DNA of 64,000 bases, taken from assembly GCF_016889765.1 (NCBI RefSeq), contig NZ_CP069533.1, forward strand, positions 1,984,001-2,048,000. The letters run 5' to 3'. The notes beneath the pieces are model-generated. The model was given only the letters and a program-made list of their open reading frames with translations, searched no databases and was not told the DNA's origin. The DNA is from Corynebacterium minutissimum (GTDB lineage: Bacteria > Actinomycetota > Actinomycetes > Mycobacteriales > Mycobacteriaceae). Both the position numbers and the translations under genes were made by a program. Shown here one piece after another: positions 51,722 to 60,475 of this stretch (position 1 is the first letter of the stretch; each line of letters starts with the position of its first letter).

Positions 51722-53154
51722 TCCTCGCGGGAGTCTTTGCCGTCGGCGTCGTCACCGTCGGCGTCGTCCTCGCCTTCGTCTGTGCCCTCCGCGTCAGTGT
51801 CCTGCGCGGAGTCATCGTTCTGCTGCTTGAGCATTTCCTCCAGCTTGGAGAATTCCTCTTCAAAACCTTCGTCAGTGCTGTCATCGAGCAGGCCATCAAT
51901 GAAGGAGGCAGGGTTGTCGATGTGCTCCGCCGTCGGCAGCAGATCTGGGTGATCCCACGCGGAATCGCGCTTGTCTGGGCCCACGGCCACGGTGGCGCGA
52001 CGCCACAGCTCCGCGGCAGCCTCCACCTTCGGGGCATTGAGCTCAATTCCTACGACCTGGGAGAAGGCCTTTTCCGCTGAACCGCCGGTGGAGCGGCGGT
52101 GTGCCCATGCCTCATTCATCGCCTGCGTCGACGGAATGCGCTCACTCAGGGCCTCGGTAACCACGTGCTCGACCCAGCCTTCGACGAGTGCCAGAAGGGT
52201 TTCCAGACGGGACGCGGCACCAGCGTTGCGTGAGGTGATGCGCGGGGAGAGGTCCATGCCCTGCAGCTTGCCCATCGCATCCTGAATAGCCTGCGGGTCA
52301 CCGGATTCCAGGTTGAGCTCGCGGGTCGCTTCTTCAATGTGGGAGGTGTCAATGACGAGGCCCATGGCGTACTCCTCGACGGAGGACACGAGGCGCTCCA
52401 CCAACCACGGCACGTGCTTGAACAGGCGCTGACGGGCGGCCTCACGGGCGCCGATGTAAACGAGCACCTCCTGTCCTGGAACGTTGAGGTTACGGGCGAT
52501 GGCCTGAATATTGTGCGGCAAGAGTGCCGTGGTGCCAGCGGGGGAGACCGGCAGTCCGAAGTCGGAACCGGTCAGTGCCTGCGAGGCGAGATCACCAAGA
52601 GCATGGCCCAGTTTCATGCCGAAGTTCATGCCGGACATCGAATTCATCATTGAGGTCAGGGGGCCCATCATGTCGCGCGCTTCCTCTGGAAGGGACTCGA
52701 GCTGCGCGTTGTTCATGTGCTCCGCCACCGGGGTCACCATGCGCTGCCACATCGGGAGGGTTTCCTCGAGCCACTGAGCGGAGTTCCACGCGGTCACGGT
52801 ATCCGAGGCCGTGGGAAGGTAGGTGGCGTCATCAAGCCACAGCTCGGCCAAGCGTACCGATTCTTGGACGGCGGTGCGGTCTTTATCATTGACCTCTTTA
52901 TCACCGGAGATCTGCTGCAGGGCAATGCGCTTGGCCAAGTCATAGTTGACCGGGCCGGCGCCTTCCGGGGAGTTCATGGAGGAACCCATACCGGACAGCA
53001 TCTGGCCAAATTGATTGAGAAGATCGCCTAGGCCACCGCCACCGCCAGCGCCACCCGCGCTGAAGCCGAAGGCGCCGAACGGGTTCTGGTCGCGACGATC
53101 GTTGTCGTCGTCATCATCGTTGTTGGGGAAGGAAAAACCGAATCCGTTGCTCAT
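51718..53154 (-). CDS. DUF2342 zincin-like protein
   Basis: The 478-residue protein (ATG 53154, an upstream TTG is possible) belongs to the DUF2342 family often annotated as a zinc-dependent metalloprotease (Rv3195-like). Family-typical segments are YIGAREAARQRLFKHVPWL and LLALVEGWVEHVV. A Gly-rich, Asp-rich N-terminal 60 residues and an Asp/Glu-rich C-terminal 50 residues frame the domain. I cannot point to a certain HExxH site. Convergent with the YgjP gene. Confidence 0.82.
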   Translation of the reverse strand: MSNGFGFSFPNNDDDDDNDRRDQNPFGAFGFSAGGAGGGGGLGDLLNQFGQMLSGMGSSMNSPEGAGPVNYDLAKRIALQQISGDKEVNDKDRTAVQESVRLAELWLDDATYLPTASDTVTAWNSAQWLEETLPMWQRMVTPVAEHMNNAQLESLPEEARDMMGPLTSMMNSMSGMNFGMKLGHALGDLASQALTGSDFGLPVSPAGTTALLPHNIQAIARNLNVPGQEVLVYIGAREAARQRLFKHVPWLVERLVSSVEEYAMGLVIDTSHIEEATRELNLESGDPQAIQDAMGKLQGMDLSPRITSRNAGAASRLETLLALVEGWVEHVVTEALSERIPSTQAMNEAWAHRRSTGGSAEKAFSQVVGIELNAPKVEAAAELWRRATVAVGPDKRDSAWDHPDLLPTAEHIDNPASFIDGLLDDSTDEGFEEEFSKLEEMLKQQNDDSAQDTDAEGTDEGEDDADGDDADGKDSRED

Positions 53155-53247
53155 GCGCCCCAATCTACCGGTTCCCAGGTCGCGGATTCTAGGTCTTCGG
53201 CAACGCTGAGAGCGAACAGACCATCAGACGTTGTAGGCTGTTTCTCC

Positions 53248-54324
53248 GTGAATCAACAGCAGAACCTTCGAACTCGCCGCCTCCGTACCCTGACCTGGGG
53301 AGCGATTCCGGTGGTGCTTACGGGAGCTCTGCTCAGCGTGGACCACATCCCGGGGACGGACATTACTCTGACGGTTCCGTATGCCGCAGAAGGCCCGGGG
53401 CCTGTTGTGGACACGCTCGGTGAGGTAGAGGGAATGCAGGTCGTCGACGTGGAAGCGCCGGAGACGTACCAGCCCACCGGCCAGCTCAACATGACAACGG
53501 TATCGGTACGCACCAACATGACGATGGCGCAGGCGTTGGGGCGTTGGCTGTTTACGGATGACACCCTCGTACCTATCGAAAACATCATCCCGCAGGGCAA
53601 GACCGACGAGGAGGTACAGGAGGCGAACCAGCAGGCCTTTACCCAATCTGAGTCAGCTGCCACTGTGGCCGCCATGGACTACCTCAACAAACCCGTGCGC
53701 GTTGAGGTGGCACAGGTGCTTGACGACGCCCCCGCGGCCGCCACGCTTCACGACGGCGACATCATCACCGCCGTCAATTCCGAACCCGTCACCGAACCCG
53801 GCGAGGTCCAAGAGAAAATCCGAGGACTGGCTCCCGGCGATGACGTCACGCTCGACATCACCCGCGACGGTAAGGACCGCACCGAGAAGGTCACTCTCGG
53901 CGCCCACCCGGAGGACAAGGGCATTCCGCTCCTTGGCATCCTCATGACGTCGGTTCCTACCGAAGACATCACGGTGGATTACAACCTGCAGGACATCGGT
54001 GGTCCTTCGGCGGGCATGATGTTTACCTTGGCGGTTATCGACAAACTTTCCACCGAAGACCTCACGGGCGGCACGACGGTTGCCGGCACGGGCACCATCG
54101 GTGAAGACGGAAAGGTCGGCCCTATCGGCGGCATTGTCCATAAAGTTCGTGCCTCCCGGGATGCGGGCGCACAGCTCTTCCTCTCCCCAGCAGAAAACTG
54201 CGCGGAGGCCATCAGCCGCGATACCGAGGGCATGGTGGTGGCCAAAGTTCACACACTGGATGATGCCATCGAGGCGATGCAGGACTTTGCCGACGGGAAG
54301 CCCGTCGAGACCTGCGAAGGCTAA
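53248..54324 (+). CDS. Membrane-anchored PDZ/Lon-type serine protease (YlbL-like)
   Basis: The 358-residue protein has an N-terminal membrane helix (about 15-33), a PDZ domain (AAATLHDGDIITAVNSEPV onward) and a C-terminal Lon-like S16 protease domain with Ser254 in GGPSAGMM and Lys299 in PIGGIVHK, spaced as in Lon. The active site faces the outside. Orthologue of Rv3194c. Start GTG 53248. The next 270 bases are A+T-rich and lack a gene. Confidence 0.9.
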   Translation: MNQQQNLRTRRLRTLTWGAIPVVLTGALLSVDHIPGTDITLTVPYAAEGPGPVVDTLGEVEGMQVVDVEAPETYQPTGQLNMTTVSVRTNMTMAQALGRWLFTDDTLVPIENIIPQGKTDEEVQEANQQAFTQSESAATVAAMDYLNKPVRVEVAQVLDDAPAAATLHDGDIITAVNSEPVTEPGEVQEKIRGLAPGDDVTLDITRDGKDRTEKVTLGAHPEDKGIPLLGILMTSVPTEDITVDYNLQDIGGPSAGMMFTLAVIDKLSTEDLTGGTTVAGTGTIGEDGKVGPIGGIVHKVRASRDAGAQLFLSPAENCAEAISRDTEGMVVAKVHTLDDAIEAMQDFADGKPVETCEG

Positions 54325-54593
54325 GTACGTAGGACTAGCACTGCCCAAACTCGCCGCCCAGAGTGGAACTCGTTCACACCCAAGATCCGTAGCGCCGTTC
54401 AATGAAGTCGAGCTAAACCCAAGACGCTTCAGACATTACAGGGTTCAATAATGGGATTCCTAAAGCATTGGCAGATATGTTAATATTTCAGCGGTTTCTT
54501 TTCTAGAAGCACACGCTTTTCATTCAAGAACGCGTCTCATCGAATTCGAAGGTACGCAATTAACCCTCTGTCGAATTTAAGGATTCTTTAATA

Positions 54594-55181
54594 ATGATTA
54601 AAAAGATTGCCACAGGCATTTCGGCAATTGCTCTTGTTGCTACCCTTGCGTCATGTTCATCGGAGGAAAAGCTTCAGGAAGTTGACGTTAATGGACTTAC
54701 CATTTCTGCAGCTTGTGAAAAGGTTCGAGAAGCAGGCTGGAGAGTGGATGCAGTGCAAGGGACGGAGAACGACCAAGAATCGTCTGATTGTTCCGACAGC
54801 GAACGCAAAGTGGCGGAGGCATGGTTTTCTGATGAAACAGTGACCCTGTACTTTGCAAACGCCCCTGTTGCAACTGCCGAAGAAGCCCCCATCGATGAAT
54901 CACCTGTAGAAGAAGAAACCCCCGCCGAGGCTCCCGCCGCTGAAGACGGTTCTCAGGAAGGTTCCACTCATGGTTACCAAGCCATCTACGACGAGTATTC
55001 TGCTCGGCTTCAAAACGAATGCCCTAACCTCTCTATGACCGAATGTGCAGAGCTCTCGAACGAGGGAATCTCCGAGATGGCGAAATATATGTATACCGCC
55101 AAGGGCAAGGATGGTCAGTACCAGACCTATGAGGAGTGGTCACAAAAGCTATACGACGTTTACATGTCAGTTCAGCTCTAA
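54594..55181 (+). CDS. Putative PASTA-like lipoprotein
   Basis: The 195-residue protein has a lipoprotein signal (LASC, Cys21) and AAGGA before ATG 54594. Residues 30-85 (VDVNGLTISAACEKVREAGWRV) resemble a PASTA unit. A Glu/Pro/Ala-rich linker and a C-terminal domain with a Cys pair (NECPNLSMTEC) follow. Codon use and the surrounding DNA are clearly richer in A+T than the neighbours, and an IS3 relic lies just downstream; both suggest a later acquisition. Function unknown. Confidence 0.72.
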   Translation: MIKKIATGISAIALVATLASCSSEEKLQEVDVNGLTISAACEKVREAGWRVDAVQGTENDQESSDCSDSERKVAEAWFSDETVTLYFANAPVATAEEAPIDESPVEEETPAEAPAAEDGSQEGSTHGYQAIYDEYSARLQNECPNLSMTECAELSNEGISEMAKYMYTAKGKDGQYQTYEEWSQKLYDVYMSVQL

Positions 55182-55198
55182 TTAAGCAGAGTGACTTC

Positions 55199-55385
55199 TG
55201 GACTTGCCCCGAAAGTTGGACTGGTTTAATTTGAGGCAGTTGGAGGCTCAAGAGTCTGATTCCGGTATTGCTTCAGAGTTAGGCCCTTGAGTCGCTTTTG
55301 GAACCGTTCGTTGTTGTACCAGTGAGTGCAGTCATTGATCGCGTTGTAAAACGCCTCCAAGCTGGTGAATGTTTTACCGTTGTGT
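55199..55385 (-). mobile_element. IS3-family relic, one end
   Basis: The end sequence TGGACTTGCCCCGAAAGTTG at 55199 is of the type seen at IS3-family termini (TG...GTTGGAC) and stands 27 bases from the transposase stop, as expected. The rest of the element has been lost beyond about 55385. Confidence 0.75.
55226..55385 (-). pseudogene. C-terminal remnant of IS3-family transposase (OrfB)
   Basis: On the minus strand the frame GKTFTSLEAFYNAIND then CTHWYNNERFQKRLKGL then TLKQYRNQ ends at the stop at 55226-55228. WYNNERxQxxLxGLTxxQYR is the closing motif of IS3-group integrases. Upstream of about 55380 the frame is broken by a stop and the core with the DDE residues is missing. Not functional. 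Confidence 0.85.
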
Positions 55386-55576
55386 AAATGAACTCAATTG
55401 TGAAACGAACCCGGTATTCATCTGGGCAAGTTCGGAACTTTTGGCAGGTAGGGCAGTTTCGAGTGCCTCTTGTCGAGCCCCGGTCCTGCGGTGACATCAA
55501 TGGGCGGGCAAGCCCGCCGGCGCCTGTGAAGGATCGGCCGCACCTCAACTCACCAGGGCAGCGGTAAAAAGTGAGC
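55386..55576. other. Decayed intergenic sequence, possible IS debris
   Basis: No gene is seen. It includes a GC hairpin (GGGCGGGC-AA-GCCCGCC, near 55502-55518) and, on the minus strand, AACTGCCCTACCTGCC, which resembles the arms of the inverted repeat at 1820-1890. Confidence 0.5.
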
Positions 55577-56257
55577 CTAAACCAGGCCCAGCTCCTTGAG
55601 GCGCTCCTCCGGATCGTCCTGGTCAGTGGAGATCATCTGCTGCATGATGAGACCTTCGTCGTTATCCACGACGGTAAGGATGGCAGTGTTGCCCAACATG
55701 GACCAGCCCACGACGCGGTTGCCGCTGTCCTCAACGACGCGCGAACTGCGCAATTCCGTGAGCACCTGGGTGGTCTGGGAAGCCTTGGCCTTGGACTTGA
55801 AGAACTGGAACTGGCCCACCTTGGAGCCCGAGCAATTGAAAGAATCCGTCACGCCGTTCGGGTCGCAGCGATCAAACTCCTCAAAGATCTCCTCGGGAAC
55901 CAAGCCGCCGAAGATGGCATAGGCTTTGTCAACCGAAGCCTCGAACTTCCCGTCCGATGCCGAGCTTGGCTCAGCGGATTCGGACTCGTCCGCGTCGTCG
56001 GAGTTGGACTCAGACTCCGAGGCCGGTGCTGACTCCGAGTCCTTGGCGGACGTGGTTTCCTCCGCAGAGCTGGTCTCGCTCACTTCTTCAGAGGCCGAGG
56101 TAGCGGCCGCGGAGCTGGGCTCCTCTGAATCTGTTGACGCAACAGGCGAGGTAGCTGGCGACGGCTCGGGGGTTTCCTTATTCCCACATGCGCTCAACAG
56201 CGCGCCGGCGGCGAGCACGGCTGAGGCAGCGGCGGTGAGGCGGGTGGTCAAACGCAC
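55577..56257 (-). CDS. Ser/Glu-rich lipoprotein, unknown function
   Basis: The 226-residue protein (GTG 56257) has a lipobox LSAC (Cys24), then about 75 residues of Ser/Glu/Ala/Asp linker and a compact domain of 125 residues with two cysteines (RCDPNG and NCSGS) that may form a disulfide. No known domain is recognised. It lies between the IS3 relic and the PPA1309-family gene and is transcribed the same way as the latter. Confidence 0.75.
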   Translation of the reverse strand: MRLTTRLTAAASAVLAAGALLSACGNKETPEPSPATSPVASTDSEEPSSAAATSASEEVSETSSAEETTSAKDSESAPASESESNSDDADESESAEPSSASDGKFEASVDKAYAIFGGLVPEEIFEEFDRCDPNGVTDSFNCSGSKVGQFQFFKSKAKASQTTQVLTELRSSRVVEDSGNRVVGWSMLGNTAILTVVDNDEGLIMQQMISTDQDDPEERLKELGLV

Positions 56258-56334
56258 GGTGGGGTGGCTCCTCTACAAAGCGGTACTGCTGAATAACTCG
56301 ATAATGCTTAATGCTATCTGCCCAGTTTAGACGA

Positions 56335-56898
56335 TTAAATAAGCTCGTCTGGATCCTGCTCCAAACCGTAGCGCAGGGCAGCGATGACGCCCGGTGCTAC
56401 GTTCGGCCCTCCGCGCAGTTGAATGTCGTCCTCGGCGAAGGGGCCAGCTGCTTCCAGCTCTTCCTCCGTGGGGCGCAGCTGCAGGAGGGTAAGCTCAGCG
56501 CCGTCCGAGCCGTCCTCGCCCACGCCGTCGCGCAGGACACCAGAGAAGAGGCGGGCCGGGTGGGCGTCGCTAAGCGCGGCGTCCTCCGTGTCTTTAAACA
56601 TGATTTCCTGTGCCAGGATGACTCCGGCAATCTCGCGCGGCCACGCCAGGCGAGCTACGTACTCTGCTAAGTGCTCCGACCCCGGCTCGATGCCTTCCGG
56701 TAGCTCCTGGACGACAAGGGTAAGCGGCGACTCTTCATCCACATCACCCAACTGGGCAGCGACTAACTCGGTAGGTACGAGCGCAAACAGAGTAGGTGGG
56801 GCATCCCAGCCCTCGGCGTGAATGAAGTCGACGGCCTCGCGCATCGCCTTGTTGAGCGCGCGGTGTACAGCTGGCTGGGAGTGTGGTTGGGAACTCAT
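56335..56898 (-). CDS. PPA1309 family protein
   Basis: The 187-residue acidic protein matches the actinobacterial PPA1309 family: GWDAPPTLFALVPTELV near residue 30 and LAWPREIAGVILAQEIMF mid-protein. The gene is commonly divergent from the UPF0182 gene, as here (90 bases between starts). It is cytosolic and of unknown function. Confidence 0.82.
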   Translation of the reverse strand: MSSQPHSQPAVHRALNKAMREAVDFIHAEGWDAPPTLFALVPTELVAAQLGDVDEESPLTLVVQELPEGIEPGSEHLAEYVARLAWPREIAGVILAQEIMFKDTEDAALSDAHPARLFSGVLRDGVGEDGSDGAELTLLQLRPTEEELEAAGPFAEDDIQLRGGPNVAPGVIAALRYGLEQDPDELI

Positions 56899-56988
56899 AA
56901 GTGTCCTTGTTCGTTGACGGGGTTAGTGCTTCTCTAGACTAGAAGCTTGATACCTCTATGTTCGCACGAGACCTGATTGGAGCTGGAG

Positions 56989-59900
56989 TTGGCTTCCGGA
57001 CTGAACCGACCCACCGCCCCGATGAAACGTCCTCCCAGAGCACTGTCTTGGGTCGTCGCTATCATCGCTGTCCTCTTGTTCATCGGCCCCATGTTCGTGG
57101 GCTTCTACACGGACTGGAAGTGGTTCGGTGCGATTGATTACCGCGGGGTCTTCACCAAGACCCTGATTACCCGGATCATCCTCTTCGTAGTCTTCGGACT
57201 CGTTGCCGCCGCTATCACCTACGTGGCCGGGCTACTGGTATGGCGTGGTCGTGGTGGTTCGCTGGACATGGCTGATCTCAACTCGCCGGTCTACCAGTAC
57301 CGCAAGTCCATTGAGCGCACCATGGGGGTCTTCCTCAAGACCCTCCCGCTGCTTATCGGTGTCGTCTCGGGCTTGCTGGGCCAGGCCAACTGGCGCACAG
57401 TCATGCTCTTCCTCAACTCGCATGACTTCGGCTTTAATGACCCGCAGTTCCACCACGACTTGGGCTTCTACGCCTTCCGCCTGCCTGTATGGTCCATGCT
57501 GGTCAACGCATTCTCAATGCTGTTTGCAGTGTGCTTCCTCATCGCGCTGGTGGGCCACTACATCCTGGGCGGAATCCGTATTGGTAACCGTGCGGCCGGC
57601 GTGCGCGGATCGCTGTCGAAACCGGCGCGTACCCAATTGGCCGTCACCGCCGGTATCTGGATGCTGCTGCAGGTGGCTGGCTACTGGCTGGAGCGCTACC
57701 AGCTGCTCTACAACCAGCACTCACTGTTCACCGGTGGTTCTTATACCGATATCAATGCCTACCTGCCGGCAAAAATCATCCTCATGATCATCGGCATCTT
57801 TGTGGCGGTAGCAATCTTCTCTGCTGTGGTCATTAAGGACCTGCGCATCCCCGGTCTTGCCGTGGTGCTCATGGTGCTGTCCGCACTTGTTATTGGTCAG
57901 GGTTGGCCACTCATCATGGAGCGCTTCTCTGTTAACCCGAACCGCCAGGCTAAAGAAGCTGAATCCATCTCCCGCAATATCGAGTCCACCCGCTTTGCGT
58001 ACGGGCTTACTGAGGACAAGGTGACCTACGAGGAGAACTGGGGAGCAGGAGACGTTTCCGATGACAAGGTGGGTTCAGATGACTCCACCATCTCAAACCT
58101 CCGCCTGCTGGACCCAGACATTCTGGCGCCGACGTTTACTCAGATGCAGCAGCTAAAGAACTTCTATGGCTTCCCGGAAACTCTGGCGATGGACCGCTAC
58201 GAGATTGACGGCGAAATCCGTGACTTCGTGGTGGCCGCCCGCGAGTTGGATCCCAACGAGCTGCAGGAGAACCAGCAGAACTGGATTAACCGCCACACCG
58301 TGTATACCCACGGCAACGGCTTTATCGCCGCGCAAGCCAACAAGGTGGATGAGGTGGCCCGCGATGCAGGCTCTGCTCGTGGTGGTTTCCCCATCTTCAC
58401 GGTGGCTGACCTGCAGACTCAGTCCGGCAAGGACGCTGAAGGCGAGGGCGAGACCCAAAACGCTGAAGAATCCTTGGGCATCAAGGTGGACGAGCCGCGT
58501 ATCTACTATGGTCCGGTGATTGCGAGTGCACGTGATGGCATGGATTACGCCATCGTGGGCAAGACCGGTGACCAGCCGGTGGAGTATGACACCGATACCT
58601 CCACCTACACCTATGACGGTAAAGGCGGCGTTGATATTGGCAATATCGTTGACCGCACAGCCTTTGCCCTGAAGTATCAAGAGCTGAACTTCCTGCTGTC
58701 GGAACGCGTCGGTTCCGAATCCAAGCTTCTCTATGACCGTGACCCGCGTGAGCGCGTGGAGAAGGTCGCCCCGTGGCTGACGACGGATTCCTCCACCTAC
58801 CCGGCAGTCATCGATGGCCGCATCAAGTGGATTGTGGATGGTTACACCACCCTGGATTCCCTCCCGTATTCGCAGCGCACCTCGCTGACGGAGACCACCC
58901 AGGATACCCAGAACCCGACGGGCACGACGCAGCGCTTGGTCAATGACCAGGTGGGCTACATTCGTAACTCGGTGAAGGCGACTGTCGACGCCTACGATGG
59001 CACCGTTGACCTCTACGAGTTCGACACCGAAGACCCCGTGCTCAAGGCTTGGGAGGGTGTGTTCCCGGGCGTCGTCAAGCCTGAGTCGGAGATTTCCGAC
59101 GAGCTGCGCCAGCACCTGCGCTACCCGGAGGACATGTTCAAGGTGCAGCGCAACCTGCTGGCCAAGTACCACGTGGATGACCCGGGCGTGTTCTTCAACA
59201 ACGATGCCTTCTGGTCCGTCCCGGAGGATCCGACCGCCGGCGAGTCCCAGGGCTTGAACCAGCCGCCGTACTACGTGCTGGCTTCCGACCCGGAGACCAA
59301 CAAGCCGAACTTCCAGCTCATCACCTCCTACCGTGGTTTGAACCGTCAGTTCCTGTCCGCCCACATGGCGGTGTCTTCTGACCCGGAGACCTACGGTGAC
59401 ATCACCGTGCGCGTGCTGCCGACGAATACCCAGACCCAGGGCCCGAAGCAGGCGCAGGATGCCATGATGTCCTCTGACCAGGTGGCTCGTGACCGCACGC
59501 TGTGGCAGGGCTCGAATGACCTGAAGAACGGTAACTTGCTGGCACTGCCGGTGGGCGGGGGAGAGATCCTCTACCTTGAGCCGATTTACTCGCAGCGTAA
59601 GGGCCAGGAATCCGCGTTCCCGAAGCTGCTGCGCGTGCTGGTGTCCTACAAGGGCCGCGTGGGCTATGCCCCGACGATTGGTGAGGCCTTGGAACAGGTC
59701 GGCATCGACCCGAAGGCAGCCCAAGACATCACGGAGATCGAGGGCGACTCGGGCGAGAAGACCGACAAGGATGACAAGGAGAAGTCCGACGGTGACCAGA
59801 AGGACGCCAAGGATGACAAGGATTCTGAGGCATCCGGACCGGCTTCCGCTCCGAAGGCATCCAACGAAGGTGAGGCCATCGACGCCATCAACAAGGCCCT

Positions 59901-60006
59901 CGACGGTGTGGACAAGGCCAAGGGTGGCTCCTTCGAGGAGTACGGCAAGGCTCTGGACGAGCTGGACAAGGCAGTGGAGGACTACCGCTCGCTGCAGTCC
60001 CAGTAA
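56989..60006 (+). CDS. UPF0182 large membrane protein
   Basis: The protein has about 1005 residues with seven predicted helices in the first 320 and a large outer domain after them, the Rv3193c layout. The start is uncertain: TTG 56989 (giving ASGLNRPTAP) has GGAG six bases upstream and is preferred; TTG 56977 and ATG 57022 are alternatives. Conserved stretches are FYTDWKWFG, HDLGFYAFRLPV, and in the outer domain PPYYVLASDP and GNLLALPVGGG. The last 130 residues are rich in Lys, Asp and Glu. Function unknown. Confidence 0.9.
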   Translation: MASGLNRPTAPMKRPPRALSWVVAIIAVLLFIGPMFVGFYTDWKWFGAIDYRGVFTKTLITRIILFVVFGLVAAAITYVAGLLVWRGRGGSLDMADLNSPVYQYRKSIERTMGVFLKTLPLLIGVVSGLLGQANWRTVMLFLNSHDFGFNDPQFHHDLGFYAFRLPVWSMLVNAFSMLFAVCFLIALVGHYILGGIRIGNRAAGVRGSLSKPARTQLAVTAGIWMLLQVAGYWLERYQLLYNQHSLFTGGSYTDINAYLPAKIILMIIGIFVAVAIFSAVVIKDLRIPGLAVVLMVLSALVIGQGWPLIMERFSVNPNRQAKEAESISRNIESTRFAYGLTEDKVTYEENWGAGDVSDDKVGSDDSTISNLRLLDPDILAPTFTQMQQLKNFYGFPETLAMDRYEIDGEIRDFVVAARELDPNELQENQQNWINRHTVYTHGNGFIAAQANKVDEVARDAGSARGGFPIFTVADLQTQSGKDAEGEGETQNAEESLGIKVDEPRIYYGPVIASARDGMDYAIVGKTGDQPVEYDTDTSTYTYDGKGGVDIGNIVDRTAFALKYQELNFLLSERVGSESKLLYDRDPRERVEKVAPWLTTDSSTYPAVIDGRIKWIVDGYTTLDSLPYSQRTSLTETTQDTQNPTGTTQRLVNDQVGYIRNSVKATVDAYDGTVDLYEFDTEDPVLKAWEGVFPGVVKPESEISDELRQHLRYPEDMFKVQRNLLAKYHVDDPGVFFNNDAFWSVPEDPTAGESQGLNQPPYYVLASDPETNKPNFQLITSYRGLNRQFLSAHMAVSSDPETYGDITVRVLPTNTQTQGPKQAQDAMMSSDQVARDRTLWQGSNDLKNGNLLALPVGGGEILYLEPIYSQRKGQESAFPKLLRVLVSYKGRVGYAPTIGEALEQVGIDPKAAQDITEIEGDSGEKTDKDDKEKSDGDQKDAKDDKDSEASGPASAPKASNEGEAIDAINKALDGVDKAKGGSFEEYGKALDELDKAVEDYRSLQSQ

Positions 60007-60050
60007 GTCGAAACCAGCGCCGGGAATCAAGCCTGGCGCCTCAGCGTAAG

Positions 60051-60085
60051 ATGGCGCCTGCCCAGGGGATTTGGGTAGGCGCCAT
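60051..60085 (+). terminator. Hairpin downstream of UPF0182
   Basis: ATGGCGCCTGCCCA and TGGGTAGGCGCCAT form a 14-bp stem with one weak pair, 45 bases after the stop. There is no T-run, so termination is only probable. Confidence 0.5.
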
Positions 60086-60169
60086 GGTGTCTGTATAGTT
60101 ACATGAGTCGCCAGCGCACAGGGCTAACGCTAGTGCGCAGAGCGCTTGATGTTCGGAAGTGCATCTCGA

Positions 60170-60246
60170 CGCGGGGTGGAGCAGCTCGGTAGCTCGCTGG
60201 GCTCATAACCCAGAGGTCGTTGGTTCGAATCCAGCCCCCGCTACCA
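60170..60246 (+). tRNA. Initiator tRNA-Met (CAT)
   Basis: The 77-base gene has the anticodon loop CTCATAA on a stem with the three G-C pairs GGG/CCC that mark initiators, D-arm GAGCAGCTCGGTAGCTC, T-arm GTTGGTTCGAATCCAGC and an encoded CCA. The first base C and its partner T (C1-U72) do not pair, another initiator mark allowing formylation. A terminator follows 7 bases later. Confidence 0.95.
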
Positions 60247-60253
60247 ACTTCCG

Positions 60254-60294
60254 AGACCCACCAGTCCCTTTGGCTGGTGGGTCTTCTCGTTTTG
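60254..60294 (+). terminator. Terminator of the initiator tRNA
   Basis: AGACCCACCAG and CTGGTGGGTCT form an 11-bp perfect stem with a 9-base loop, followed by TCTCGTTTT. Confidence 0.85.
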
Positions 60295-60475
60295 CCGGCC
60301 TCGGACCGCTCGGCCCGACAGCGGCCGACTCGAGCGCTAGGCCTTACCGTCACCGTAAATAAGCCCCGAAATCTTTGCAGATTTGAGGCACTATCTACCG
60401 TGAACGACGATCGTCGTGGGCGCGGCTAGGCTTAAGGGACATTTCAGCAAGGCACCACCGTTGTCTAGGGGGTGA

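Noticed and set aside
58153..60030. Long open frame (625 codons) on the strand opposite UPF0182, and similar long antisense frames in cysI and secA1
   Set aside because: They mirror the codon bias of the real genes, have no RBS or known domain, and their products are Val/Leu/His/Gly-rich nonsense.
60012..60043. Additional hairpin CAGCGCC...GGCGC after UPF0182 as the main terminator
   Set aside because: Pairing is interrupted and the neighbouring 14-bp stem at 60051-60085 is much better.
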